From the NCBI RefSeq assembly GCF_918797505.1, contig NC_092797.1:20907372-20971371 (forward strand): a DNA stretch of 64,000 nt. Reading direction: 5' to 3'. The position numbers were made by a program, and so were the translations under genes. The stretch is from Bemisia tabaci (taxonomy: Eukaryota; Arthropoda; Insecta; Hemiptera; Aleyrodidae). The notes under the pieces were generated by a model. The model was not told the origin of the DNA and did no database searches. It worked only from the letters and a program-made list of their open reading frames with translations. Shown here piece after piece: positions 28,401-37,387 of this stretch; the stretch's first letter is position 1; each line of letters begins with the position of its first letter.

Positions 28401-31400
28401 GTCACCTGGAATTTTGAAAGCAAGCAAATCCATATTTTCTCCTCTCTGCAGAATGAACTGCCTTAATTTTAAAATGTAGTGGAAAAGCATAGCGTTTGCT
28501 AAAAACTGGCTCTCTGACACACGGCAAATTCAAACCTAGGCATGCTAGGATAATCCCACATTCCTGTCATCCATACCTCACAAACTATCATTCAAAACTT
28601 GAAAACCAACAAACTGATAGACTGCTTTATCGCGAATCCGGGTGATCAAGTCAAAATCCGCCACTACATTGCGCTGCTACTTGGATAGTGTATTTGAGAA
28701 GAAATAATTATTATAATCTACAAATCCATGTAATAGACTAGACTCTGACACATGGAATTAATAATAAGTAAAGGGACTTCAAATTTGAGAGGATTCATTG
28801 AGTAGTTTCATCAAAAATTGAGGAAATGGACGTTGCTCGTTGACACAATGGCTAGGAGAGTGATGTCATATTGCTATCTCACTCATTGACGTGTTATTCC
28901 GTATTTCTGTCACTAGGAACATGCAAGGGTTTGGTTTCTATACTTAAATGTATGCATTGAAATAATTATTGCTTCTCAAAGACACAAGCTTTATTGAAGT
29001 GGAATGTTGTGGGGGTTCTCATAGGGGAGTTGAAATTTTACTGCAGCCATCTTTCTAAGATATTTTCTAAATTTGTTTAGAACCTGTGGTAAGGAATGAC
29101 ATGTGTTGTTTTTGTTCAGATTACCTAAATTTGACTGTGATACAAAAAACAAGAAACTTTCTTAGCACTTAATCTCTTTCGAATTTTGTTAGAAGTCTTA
29201 AGAACTTTCTCCTGAACTTTATTCATACTATTTATCCAATCACAGTACTTAAAGCACAAATTGCACACAGCCAATAGCCTGCAAGTATCCGTTTACACTC
29301 TGTAAAACAACAGAGGCAAGAGCAAAATGAAGTTTAAAGTATCATACCCGTTCCGAGTCGTAGAGGTCTTCACCATCCTTTTCTTCATCTTCTCGGCCTT
29401 TTTCATCTCCTGACTCGTCATCCTCTATTCGACGCAATCGCTTGAAACGTTTCTGGAAAATTATGAATTAAGCTTACAGAAGAAAAATAAAACCTTAACC
29501 TCATACTGTCAAAATTGATTTTGCACAATACAAGATTAATTCTCAGAGATATTTCTTTCCATGTCCAGAACATAAAATAGTTAACAGCTATTGCCTCATC
29601 AAAAAGAATCAACATTTTTCATTGTACACAGGAGTGGTAATAGTTCTTTGCCTATACAATTCTTGAGGTTGCCCTCACATTGCTGTCCTCATAAGATTTG
29701 CACGCTCGACTACTTCCTTCACATAAAAGAGCGCGCTCAACTATTTTCTTCGCACGGAGAGAACAAACAGTTACACAGTTTCCTTCACAGAAAGCTATGA
29801 GCTTAGCAGGTTCATTCCTTCTGCCCTCATATTTTTCCCCCTTCTCCAGATGTCTTCACATTTTTTTACCCCTTTTCAGGTGCCTTCACATTTGTTCCAC
29901 GATCAGTATGTGATCGGCCAATCGAGCATTTTTGGCACCCCTGATTGTACAAGTGAGTTTCTGAGATTTCTCTTAAGTTTGCTTCAAGTAGTTTGGATTA
30001 CAAGACACCAAACTTTAAAAACCTATTGATTCAAAAATGGTTTCATATTTTTGGCACTTGAGTAGATAACTTGGCTTTAATTTCAGATATACATATGTTC
30101 ATTACATTTCAGAGAGAATTTTGTGATTTTTTTATTAGCTTTTTTTTTAATAGATTAATTTTTTCCCTCTTTCTTCAATTACTATTGAAGGTTAGACATA
30201 GTGGAATCAGTAAGTAGAAGATTATTCCTGACGGCAGGAGTCTGTTGCCAAGTAATAATATTCACTAAACTCACCTTCCTGGATATTTTGTGCCCAAGAT
30301 TTTCTTCCAGTAGATCATAGTCGTCGTCTTCCAGTCGGTCATCATAGTCATCTTCTTGATCTGACTTCTTACGCTTTTTCGATCCAGATCCATCTGATTC
30401 TTCACCATCACTTTCATCTTCCTCTATTGGTGCATCATCAATTAGATCTTTCAACACTTCTTCATCATCTGAAAGAATATGAAAACCAGAAGTTAAAGGG
30501 CTTATTAAGTTTGTGAGTGAACAGTTGAAATTAAAGAAAATATTTGTTTACACCACTAAGTATGGAAGAGAAAACATGTCTCAGAGAATGTCAGATCATA
30601 CAAGGAGCTCAGGCTCGACAGAGAAACTCTGGAGTCCTGAGGTTCCTTCTCAGATTTGCGCAGAGATTATCATCATAGACATGACATCATCAATACACTG
30701 TAATCTTACAGTCATTAGGATGACTTTAGAAATATTTGATACTTGTATTAAAGTCAAGCTAATTGACACCCGCGTTCAAAATTAAAAACTAATGGTGAAA
30801 CTACAAAAACATACATCTCTCTTGGCGAAATTTTAGATTTTCTGGGGCATTTTACTTTTTAGAGGGATGACTAATCATCATTATTGCTCCAAATGTAAAG
30901 TGATTTTTGTTCTTACTTTCCAAGAAAATCAGCTGAAAATTTAATATCAAAAAGTCTAATAATATTTTATTGAAAAATAAGGTAAGTGCGGATGTTTTTG
31001 AAACATCCCTTAATCAAGATGCATCTTCTCCTAATTCCATCATTGAAATTCAACACTATAAAAAAATCAGGTTTAGGAAATGAGGACTTAGTAATTTATA
31101 CTCTTAAAGTTTGAGGTCAAAATATCCATAAATCACACAAGAGAGGTAGTGACAGGAGAAATCAACTTGACTGATTGAAAATTTTCATCAACCATGTGAG
31201 TGACTTCTTCTGAAATTACGCGTAACTTTTTGATCACATTTCACATTTTTACATTCCAGTGAAAAGGGCAACTTAAAAGATATACCCTTGCACTATGGTC
31301 TGGGGGCGCCGAATTGTGGCCAAAAATCCGATTTTTGAAAGTACGAAAATCTGGCAATCGGAGCATATAATCCTTATCTACATCCTTTAGTAGGTGTGAA

Positions 31401-34400
31401 ATGACCCATCAAACCTTCTGTAATTGTTTTTACGAGCAGATACATGGTGGCGAACTTCACATCCTCTAGGTAAGTAAACAAACGTGAGAATTTAATGTGC
31501 ACGTTATCGTGTCTTGCCTTGTGTCGTTTGGTGATAAGTTGGCGTAAATCCCCATCAAATATGGAAAAGAAAGGTGAAAGTAAGTACTTTTTGATGGTTT
31601 AATCGTTTTTATTATTAAGATTAATTTTATGATCACCATGAGACTCCAAAGTTTTGTCCTAATTTAGGCAAAAAATTGCCTTCACCTTAAGTTTTAGTTA
31701 CCAGTAACACGAGGTAACACGTTCTCATTTGTGCAAAAATGTTGCTCATATGTTCCTCTAACAGGATATCACAGGTTTTTTTGCGTAATTTTTGCGTCTG
31801 GGGCCTTTTTTGGTCATTTCAGTGAAGGACTTATACGATTTTCTGCGCAATCTGATTTCATTGCAGAAGGAGATAAGAGAGATGAGACAAGGTCAACGTT
31901 TGATATAGGGTGATTCATATGTATTTTTGGCTGCTGAATCCGAAAATGATATCAGTTTTTTTCCAGCACTTGCCAGATTTCCGGAAAATAAATTTTTTTT
32001 TCAAAAAACCTCATTTTTAAGCAAAATAATATTTTCTCCGGAAAAAACGACAAATGGTGGATAAAACTTAGGTTTTTTTTTTTATTCTTCAGCCTGTATA
32101 CATAATACAAATTTATTAACTCGGCCCGCTGTGGTGCGTAGTGGTTGGAGTGCTGGCTTTAAGATCAACAGGTTCCGAGTTCAATTTCTGGCTAGGCAAC
32201 CCGAGGAATGGTAATCCGCAAGGTTTTAGGGTCTGATCTGGGTCTGGGTCTGAAGGCCCCAGAGGCAAAAAGATGCAAAAAAACCTATGATATGCTGTTA
32301 GAGGAACATTATGAGCTACATTCTTGCACTGATAAGAACGTGTTAGCTCGTGTTAGTGATAACTAAAACTTAAGGTGAAGGCAATTTTTTGCCTAAATTA
32401 GGACAAAACTTTGGAGTCTCATGGTGGTCATAAAATTAATCTTAATAATAAAAACGATTAAACCATCAAAAAGTACTTACTTTCACCTTTCTTGTCCATA
32501 TTTGGTCGGGGATTTACGCCAACTTATCACAAAACGACACAAGGCAATACACGATAACGTGCACTTTAAATTCTCACGTTTGTTTACTTACCTCGGAGGA
32601 TGTGAAGTTCGCCACGCCATATATCTGATCGTAAAAACAATTACATAAGATTTGATAGGTCATTTCACACCTACTAAAGGATGTAGATAAGGATTATATG
32701 CTCGATTGCCAGATTTTAGTACAGTCGAACCTCGATAACTCGAACCTCGATAACTCGAAAACCTCAATAACTCGAAGAAAATGTCCGTTCCCTTCCGCAG
32801 AAGGCCAAAATCCTCGATAACTCGAAAAATTTGTTCCGTTAACTCGAAGACATTTGAGGCTCATTTGTACCTCAGTAACTCGAAGGAATCGGCGGTTTAC
32901 CTCTATAACTCGAAGGCAACTACCATGTGTCAAATATGTACCTCAGTAACTCGAAGGAATTGGAGAAAAACCTCTATAACTCGAAGGATGCTTCGGCCCA
33001 GATAATCTCAAGGCGGCCGCAGGCAATCAGCGGTGGCAGGTTAATCAGTTTATCATCAGTTAATGTTGTGACGCGTTAAAAAAAAATGCGCAAGTGTTCC
33101 GCGTTGAGTGTCGCCCAAAAAGTGAGCATATTGGAGGCGGTGAAAAACAGAGGTGCGAAGACAAAGGAACAAATTGCAAAAGAGTTCGGTATCCCACCCA
33201 GCACCCTCTCAACGATATTAAAAAACGAGGAGAAGATCCTTGAACTTTCAAAAAGTGACGGGGCACGTGGCTGCAAAAGGAAACGGGAGAGTGAATTTTT
33301 GTGTACATATTTTTTCCAATAATAAACCATTGTCCTACCCCGATCGGACGTGGGGTTAAATATTAGTTCCTACTTTCATTCCCCAATATTCCCTTATTAT
33401 GATAACGTAAAACAAATAACGGTTTTTTTTTCTAAATTGACCTAGCACCAACCTCGAACCTCCAACCTCGATAACTCGAATTTTTCATCTCCAAACCTCG
33501 TTAACTCGAAACCTCGATAATCTCGAAACCTCAATAACTCGAATTTTTCATCGCTTCCCTTCAGCTTCGAGTTATCGAGGTTCGACTGTACTTTCAAAAA
33601 TCGGATTTTTGGCCACGATTCATTAGGCTAGAATCTTTATAATAATTCTAACCATGAAAATCAGCGCAGAATGGTTGACAGCCTCCAATGAGTATAAGAA
33701 TGTCAAAGCTATTTAGGTCTAAGTAGTATTGAGTATATCTAGAAAACTTTGCTAGCAGGGTTTGATGATCAAAGAGTAAATTATTTTTAAAAAATCGCTA
33801 GAAATGAAAATTTTTAGGGACAATTTTTGGTTCGGGGAGGGGGCGCCCTAAAGGGCTAATGCCATAAGTCTTGCTAACACGAATATCACCATATTGAATG
33901 TGCAATTTTTTTAACTTACGCTCCAGTCAGGATCAATAGACCGAAAAACATAGTACTGACTTGATTCAATTTCAATCATTTCTTCTCCTCTTATTTTTCT
34001 GGATTAAATACGTATTTTTGGGGCTTCTGCCCTGATAACCTCTTGATCATTGAAAAATAGATTTCATATTATAGTGAGACAACCTTCAAAACATTAAACT
34101 GACATTCAATTTGGTATTCTAATCATATTTTGGCTTTTCTTCTAATTTTTTGGTTTCAAGGGCCTGCCGCCATCTTGGATTAAGAATTTGTAAAACCAAG
34201 GTCAAATTTGAATTCAGCGACCCAAAAAACATAAGTACACCAAATTTCATGATATTCTGATCATTTCCTGATTTATGGCCACAATTCGGCGCCCCCAGAC
34301 CATAGTGCCTTGGAGGAAATTTGACCTTATCTCCTGTTGAAACTCCTGTCAACAAAAATCCTTGTACAACTTTATGGAAAACTTCCATGGATAAAATTAG

Positions 34401-37387
34401 TTCTCACCTTCTTCTTCTTCATCCGAATCCACTTGTTTAAGCTTTTTGGCCCTCTTCCGGTCCACCTCATCTAACTCCTCCTCATCCTGAAATCCAAGAT
34501 AAAAAATAGGTAAATATGCAAGGAAAAAAGGAAGGAATTAGAATTACCAAAAACGTACAAGGTGAATAAGACAAGACCATAAACAGACCTCATGTTGAGT
34601 TTGAAGAAAGCAAAAGCACTCTCACTACTTCTGTAATTATTCGGCGGAAACCATGATAAAGAGAGATCAAAGTTCCTGGATCTGCCCCAAACCAATTTTC
34701 CCTCATTATTGGAACAGTGAGTTAGAAAAAGGAATTAAATGTAAATAGTGTTGTAGGTATAGACTGAGTAATCTCAGCTTTCACAGAGAAATTTTCAGCC
34801 TATTGACTTGAGCGGTTGAAGGGTCCCAGCGAGTAACTGTTAAAATTATAACAAATTAATAATTGGCACAGCTGCTAAAGGGCAATATTTTTTCCTATCA
34901 ATATCTGTAATACCAAACATGACTAAAAACTCAATTTTCTCTGGATACCAGGCATCTGTTTGTGGGGTTCATTCTGGTATGAGCTTTCACTTGGAACGAT
35001 ACTGGGTAAAATCTATTAAAAAGGCTCTACAGCTGAAGTGGCAACCATGAATCACCGCTCATATATATGATGACTGATCCTCTTTGGGCAGCACAGCCAG
35101 TGATAGTACTATATTTTAGGCACTGACAGCCATGGCCAAAGATCTGACCTCATGATGACAGAGGCCCTGGCATCAGATCCTGTTCATGGATAAAAATACC
35201 CACTGCCTGAAGCACAACATCCATAAACGATGTCCATTTCACCTGGACCAGCTTGGCTTTGAACAGCATGGTCGCGAATGTTTTCTAAGCTTGGCTTTGC
35301 TTCATAGCAGGGACTTATCGCCTAGTGATGGCACCCTGGGACAATTCTTAGGAATTTGGTGAAGGAATTTCTTAGGTGAAGTCTACAGTGGCTCTTGACG
35401 ATCCAAATTTTTGTTCTCGATGGAGAGAAAAATAAATAAAATTTGATTTTAGAATAACTGAAAGAAAATTAAGTTGGCTTCATGTCTATTAACCTGTAAA
35501 TAGCTAGCTATCTCACTCTGACAGTTCTATCAGTTCCAATGACACAAATCTTTACTTTCCTCTCCACTCCTTCCGCAAAAAGGAATACAAACATAATAGA
35601 GTTGACTCATTATCTACAGGAATAGCAACTGAGCAGAGAAAGATAAGGGTGATTTCACGATAATAGGAATAGTCGTGTCGCCGTGGGTTATGAACGACAT
35701 AGGGCAAAACGATTGAAAACCAAATTAATTAATCAATAAGAATGATGTCCTGAACCTATCCATGCTAAAAAATATGATGAATTATTATTATATTTAATAA
35801 TATGAGACTTTAAAGGCCGAAAATGTCCGGTCGGTTACGCGTCGCCAACCCCGATTTTGAGGCAAAAGAGCAATTTGCGGTAACATATCAGTACTGATCA
35901 TGAACTCTTTGGCAATATTTGCTGAAAAGAGACTCTAGTGTTCAAGAAAATTGGCAGTTTGAACTGAAATGTTTATTATTGAGCGAGAAAAGTCATAAGA
36001 AAGAGGTGTCGCCACATTTGGCAACAAATTTTTGCAGTTGTATTAAGGGCCGTTCCTGTCAAATCGGGTCTCAACTGCTAGTTGACGAACTACCAGTTAA
36101 AGGTAACTTCCAGTTCGACTGAAGGAGAGTCTTGTCACTGATTTCAACCTCTAGTTACTGAACAAAGACTACTTGCCAAATAGTGCATTAACATGATTTG
36201 TTCCCTCATATCCTTCATCAGGTTGTTTCTAATGTCTGGGAACCCTTGCCGAAAATTCAATTAGCAGTTGAACGAGAGGACAGAACAACCCCTGCAAAGA
36301 GGAGGGTGCGGGTGGCGGGGTCCGCAAACCGAGCCCAGGTAGTTAAATCAGGCTCTTTGTGAACCAGTGAAACGCGAAGAACCGGAACGAATGTTTTGTC
36401 TGAAGTCCTAGTTGAATTCCTAACAGGCAGAAAAAGCACCAGTTGAAAATCAGCCCGTTAACAGCCTCTCAACCAGTAGTTGTAAATTGACAAGACACAC
36501 CAACCTCTAGTTGAACCTTACCAGACAGTCAACTACTAGTTGAATGATTTGACAGGAACGGCCCTAAGTGCAGTGTTTATCTCGCCAGATGGAGTCAGGA
36601 GTTTCAAAACTGCCATCAAATTGTTCGCTGAAGTCTTCTTGACAAAACCATTACTGATAAGTCAGTTTTGTTTACAATGAAAACTTAAATTATTATGAAA
36701 ACCAGTGATTTATACGTGTGTAGCACTAATTCCTCACTACGCAAAAACCTCAATTTCATAGTATTAAACTAAAACGAAGTCTCCAAAGTTTAGAAAACTT
36801 TTAAGGCAGCATTAATTCCACCTCATAACTCAAGAATTGCCAAGTTTCATCTTTTGTATCATCTTTAATCTCACATGTTTGAGTGTCGGTTACGCTGTGT
36901 CTGTTACGTAACCGACACAATTTGGCAGGCCCGCCATGTTTGCGTGGACCTGCAGCAGTCCCGCGGGAAGCGCTGATACCTGATTCAATGGCTTGTTTAT
37001 CAATCACTTTAACTTTGCACTGAATCAAAATAGAGCGTGCCAAAGCTAGAAAAAGGAAGTTTACTACCTTTAGAATGAGGTAATGAAATCCTGTTAAAAT
37101 TGGTGCACTTTTATTTCTCAGGTATTTCACATTTTAACTATTCCTGTTATCGTGAAATCACCCATAAGTAGCCTTGTGTCATAACCTGGCAGGAAAAATT
37201 TAAAAAGGTTTTAAACTAAAGAGCTCCAGTCATTATGCAGCAAAAGCATTGCCACTCCTTTCATTGCTCTTCATACAAAATAATGTCGCTTTTTATGCCC
37301 CATTTCTAGATACACTCAGAATTAGATTTATTCAAAAGTAAAACTTACACTGCTTTCCTCTGCCTCCGAATCAATGAAATCCGCCAT
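9130..37387 (-). CDS. SUPT6H: Transcription elongation factor / histone chaperone Spt6 (15 exons, 1747 aa)
   Basis: Spt6 travels with RNA polymerase II, binds the phosphorylated Rpb1 linker and reassembles nucleosomes behind it. Exons, in transcript order: 37387-37349, 34486-34408, 30468-30275, 29452-29348, 25176-24637, 23966-23312, 21261-21132, 20336-20041, 18897-18668, 18037-15911, 14350-14116, 13476-13361, 12503-12232, 11212-11151, 9293-9130. All are GT-AG and phases agree at every junction. The protein starts [13 protein letters not shown] and ends DATPLYDEN, both like animal Spt6. Order: acidic N-terminus (1 to about 190), Tex-like core, YqgF-like fold (about 775-915), helix-hairpin-helix with GLGPRK (about 988), death-like region (about 1050-1150), S1 (about 1155-1285), tandem SH2 (about 1330-1530), and a Ser/Thr/Pro-rich tail. 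Length is close to human (1726). It is divergent from SUGP1 and convergent with PPT1. A 15-nt microexon at 27378-27392 may add five residues. Confidence 0.96.
10476..10807. mobile_element. Inverted-repeat MITE, CAGTGTTCGAAA ends
   Basis: Left end CAGTGTTCGAAATTCAC and right end GTTTCGAACACTG are inverted. The interior is rich in GCGCC and GGCCCCTAAAAA motifs. It lies in the last Spt6 intron. Its left end resembles that of the element at 25788-26007, suggesting one hAT-like non-autonomous family. No exact target duplication is visible. Confidence 0.6.
14116..14350 (-). CDS. SUPT6H: Spt6 exon 11: second SH2 domain
   Basis: This exon encodes residues about 1466-1544: [20 protein letters not shown], then [15 protein letters not shown], then [15 protein letters not shown]. 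It completes the C-terminal SH2 domain that, with the first, contacts the phosphorylated linker of Rpb1 (family knowledge). The acceptor follows a strong pyrimidine tract; the donor is CTGA|GTAAGC, phase 1. The Ser/Thr-Pro-rich tail starts here ([15 protein letters not shown]). Confidence 0.95.
15911..18037 (-). CDS. SUPT6H: Spt6 exon 10: YqgF, HhH, death-like, S1 and first SH2 domains
   Basis: A single 2127-nt exon with no interruption encodes residues 757-1465. In order it shows a YqgF/RNase H-like fold ([10 protein letters not shown] to [11 protein letters not shown]), the helix-hairpin-helix [16 protein letters not shown] with [14 protein letters not shown], the [20 protein letters not shown] and ELERQGFG blocks of the death-like region, an S1 domain from [13 protein letters not shown] through [19 protein letters not shown], and the first SH2 domain ([19 protein letters not shown] with the FLVR-type Arg1357, [17 protein letters not shown]). 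The second SH2 starts near the exon end. The donor is AAG|GTAAG at 15910. In metazoan Spt6 the YqgF fold is not thought to be a nuclease; I did not assess its catalytic residues. Confidence 0.96.
18668..21261 (-). CDS. SUPT6H: Spt6 exons 7-9 (21132-21261, 20041-20336, 18668-18897)
   Basis: Three short exons encode residues about 538-756. Exon 7 gives [19 protein letters not shown]; exon 8 gives [32 protein letters not shown] and [15 protein letters not shown]; exon 9 gives [30 protein letters not shown] and CDKLYNWLK. All match the conserved helical core of animal Spt6. Phases run 1-2-1-0 and join cleanly. The intron after exon 8 is about 1.1 kb, and the one after exon 9 about 0.6 kb; I see no other coding segment in them. 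Confidence 0.94.
21790..23287. mobile_element. Degenerate Tigger-like element in Spt6 intron 6
   Basis: The left end CAGTGGAAACTTGATTGATC and the right end, read inverted, CAGTAAAATCTCGATAAATT are imperfect but alignable, and both are flanked by TA. Size is 1498 bp, with no transposase. The right end is 24 bp from the last base of Spt6 exon 6. A 612-bp foldback is nested inside. Confidence 0.5.
22074..22685. mobile_element. Long foldback element with arms of about 290 bp
   Basis: The segment starting GGGCCTGTTGCAAACTTTTG at 22074 returns inverted, ending at 22685. The arms stay alignable through TCACGATGAGCGCATCGGC and ACAAAATGTTCACC to a short centre near 22340-22440. It is intronic to Spt6 and carries no coding sequence of its own; the small open frames on either side of the centre are mirror images of each other. 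Confidence 0.82.
23312..23966 (-). CDS. SUPT6H: Spt6 exon 6: N-terminal core helices
   Basis: This exon encodes residues about 320-538. It includes [16 protein letters not shown] and [17 protein letters not shown], blocks typical of the helical Tex-like core of Spt6, then a charged coiled stretch ([15 protein letters not shown]) and an acidic insert rich in Glu, Asp and Val. The exon ends KAGIG in phase 1 and continues into the [13 protein letters not shown] block of exon 7 (21132-21261). A Tigger-like transposon ends 24 bp beyond the donor side, so this splice site sits very close to inserted DNA. Confidence 0.94.
24255..24345. repeat. Hairpin in Spt6 intron 5
   Basis: GAGGTTGCAG...ACGTTGCCACAACGTT is answered by AACGTTGTGGCAAC...TGCAACCTC, a stem of roughly 25 bp with a short spacer on one arm. 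It may be a small foldback element. Confidence 0.55.
24637..25176 (-). CDS. SUPT6H: Spt6 exon 5: acidic segment and start of the core
   Basis: This exon encodes 180 residues (about 140-319), phase 0 at both ends. It begins [11 protein letters not shown] and contains [14 protein letters not shown] followed by a Lys-rich patch and [11 protein letters not shown]. That last segment is conserved in animal Spt6 and lies where Spn1/Iws1 binds in studied orthologues (family knowledge). A run of Glu and Asp follows, then a basic [14 protein letters not shown] patch and the helical block ending ISTQ. The acceptor is a CAG after a short pyrimidine tract; the donor is CAG|GTAAC. Long opposite-strand frames here only mirror the acidic codons. 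Confidence 0.95.
25788..26007. mobile_element. Inverted-repeat MITE related to the one at 10476
   Basis: Left end CAACGTTCCAACTTCACCGG and right end CGGTGAAGTTGGGACACTG are inverted. The flanks CTTTTGA and CTTTTAA may be a mutated target duplication. It shares the TTCAC.GGCGCCA start and the CTCCTAAAA-type interior with 10476-10807. Confidence 0.55.
26368..26619. mobile_element. MITE, AATTGAGGCACT family, copy 1
   Basis: Ends read AATTGAAGTGCTAAGTGC on the left and GCCTCAATT on the right, with inner inverted blocks around AAAGGGCGCTTTTCGGTTGC and AAAAAGTGCCCTTTC. A second copy lies at 42774-43035 in a SUGP1 intron. Confidence 0.65.
27378..27392 (-). CDS. SUPT6H: Possible 15-nt Spt6 microexon (ELDER)
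   Basis: In the 4.2-kb intron between exons 4 and 5, a T-rich tract and an AAAG acceptor are followed by GAG CTT GAT GAG AGG and then GTATGTG, a good donor. Exon 4 ends and exon 5 begins in phase 0, so these 15 bases would add five residues (ELDER) without shifting frame. The residues suit the acidic region (SER|ELDER|EEERG). The acceptor is weak and a chance match is possible; transcript reads would decide. Confidence 0.4.
32116..32195 (+). repeat. tRNA-derived SINE head
   Basis: GTGGTGCGTAGTGGTTGG resembles a polymerase III A box, and about 40 bp later GGTTCCGAGTTCAATTTC resembles a B box. It cannot fold as a functional tRNA (no pairing acceptor stem). It sits in the loop of the large inverted repeat. 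Confidence 0.55.
32722..33588 (+). mobile_element. Tigger/pogo-like element with TA duplication
   Basis: Left end CAGTCGAACCTCGATAACTC and the inverted right end CAGTCGAACCTCGATAACTC are identical over 20 bp; TA flanks both sides (32720-32721, 33589-33590). The interior repeats CCTCGATAACTCGAA many times and encodes the relic transposase HTH at 33086-33322. The uninterrupted site is readable in the other arm of the surrounding inverted repeat (TA at 31342-31343). Confidence 0.88.
33086..33322 (+). pseudogene. Truncated pogo/Tigger-type transposase N-terminus (78 aa)
   Basis: The frame begins [20 protein letters not shown] and continues with [20 protein letters not shown], which is the CENP-B/psq-type N-terminal helix-turn-helix of pogo and Tigger transposases. 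It ends after 78 residues, with no second DNA-binding domain and no DDE catalytic domain, so it is a relic. It lies wholly inside the inverted-repeat element 32722-33588, which explains its presence in an Spt6 intron on the opposite strand. Confidence 0.8.
35647..37163. mobile_element. Inverted-repeat element with GGGTGATTTCACG ends
   Basis: GGGTGATTTCACGATAATAG at 35647 is answered inverted at 37137-37163 (one mismatch in 27 bp). ATAA precedes and follows it (35643-35646, 37164-37167). No transposase was recognised. It lies in the first Spt6 intron and contains a nested TAA-flanked MITE and, at 36884-36919, a hairpin with an 11-bp stem (GTGTCGGTTAC). Confidence 0.72.
36047..36564. mobile_element. 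PIF/Harbinger-like MITE with TAA duplication
   Basis: Ends GGGCCGTTCCTGTCAAATC and its inverse, flanked by TAA (36044-36046, 36565-36567). The 3-bp TAA duplication and GGG start fit PIF/Harbinger. The interior has recurring ACTAGTTGA/CTAGTTGAC motifs, both orientations. Confidence 0.75.

Larger units (their letters stand above)
31291..33622. repeat. Inner inverted repeat, arms about 490 bp
   Basis: Left arm 31291 to about 31784; right arm about 32275-32720 continuing at 33591-33616 after the Tigger insertion. Matched blocks include CACACCTACTAAAGGATGTA, GTGCACGTTATCGTG versus its inverse, and AAAAATTGCCTTCACCTTAA. At 33617 the match stops abruptly after GGCCAC; the missing part of the arm reappears at 34270-34307, as though about 650 bp had been inserted at GGCCAC. 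Confidence 0.75.
31291..34307. mobile_element. Transib-like element with 5-bp CCTTG target duplication
   Basis: The left end CACTATGGTCTGGGGGCGCC (from 31291) is matched inverted at the right end (to 34307); identity continues through GAATTGTGGCCA. Both ends are flanked by CCTTG (31286-31290, 34308-34312). A CACWRTG start and a 5-bp GC-rich duplication are the signature of Transib, the superfamily related to RAG1 and its signal heptamer. The 3017 bp carry no Transib transposase. Inside are inverted arms of about 490 bp, a tRNA-like SINE head and a nested Tigger. It sits in the Spt6 intron between exons 2 and 3. Confidence 0.75.
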
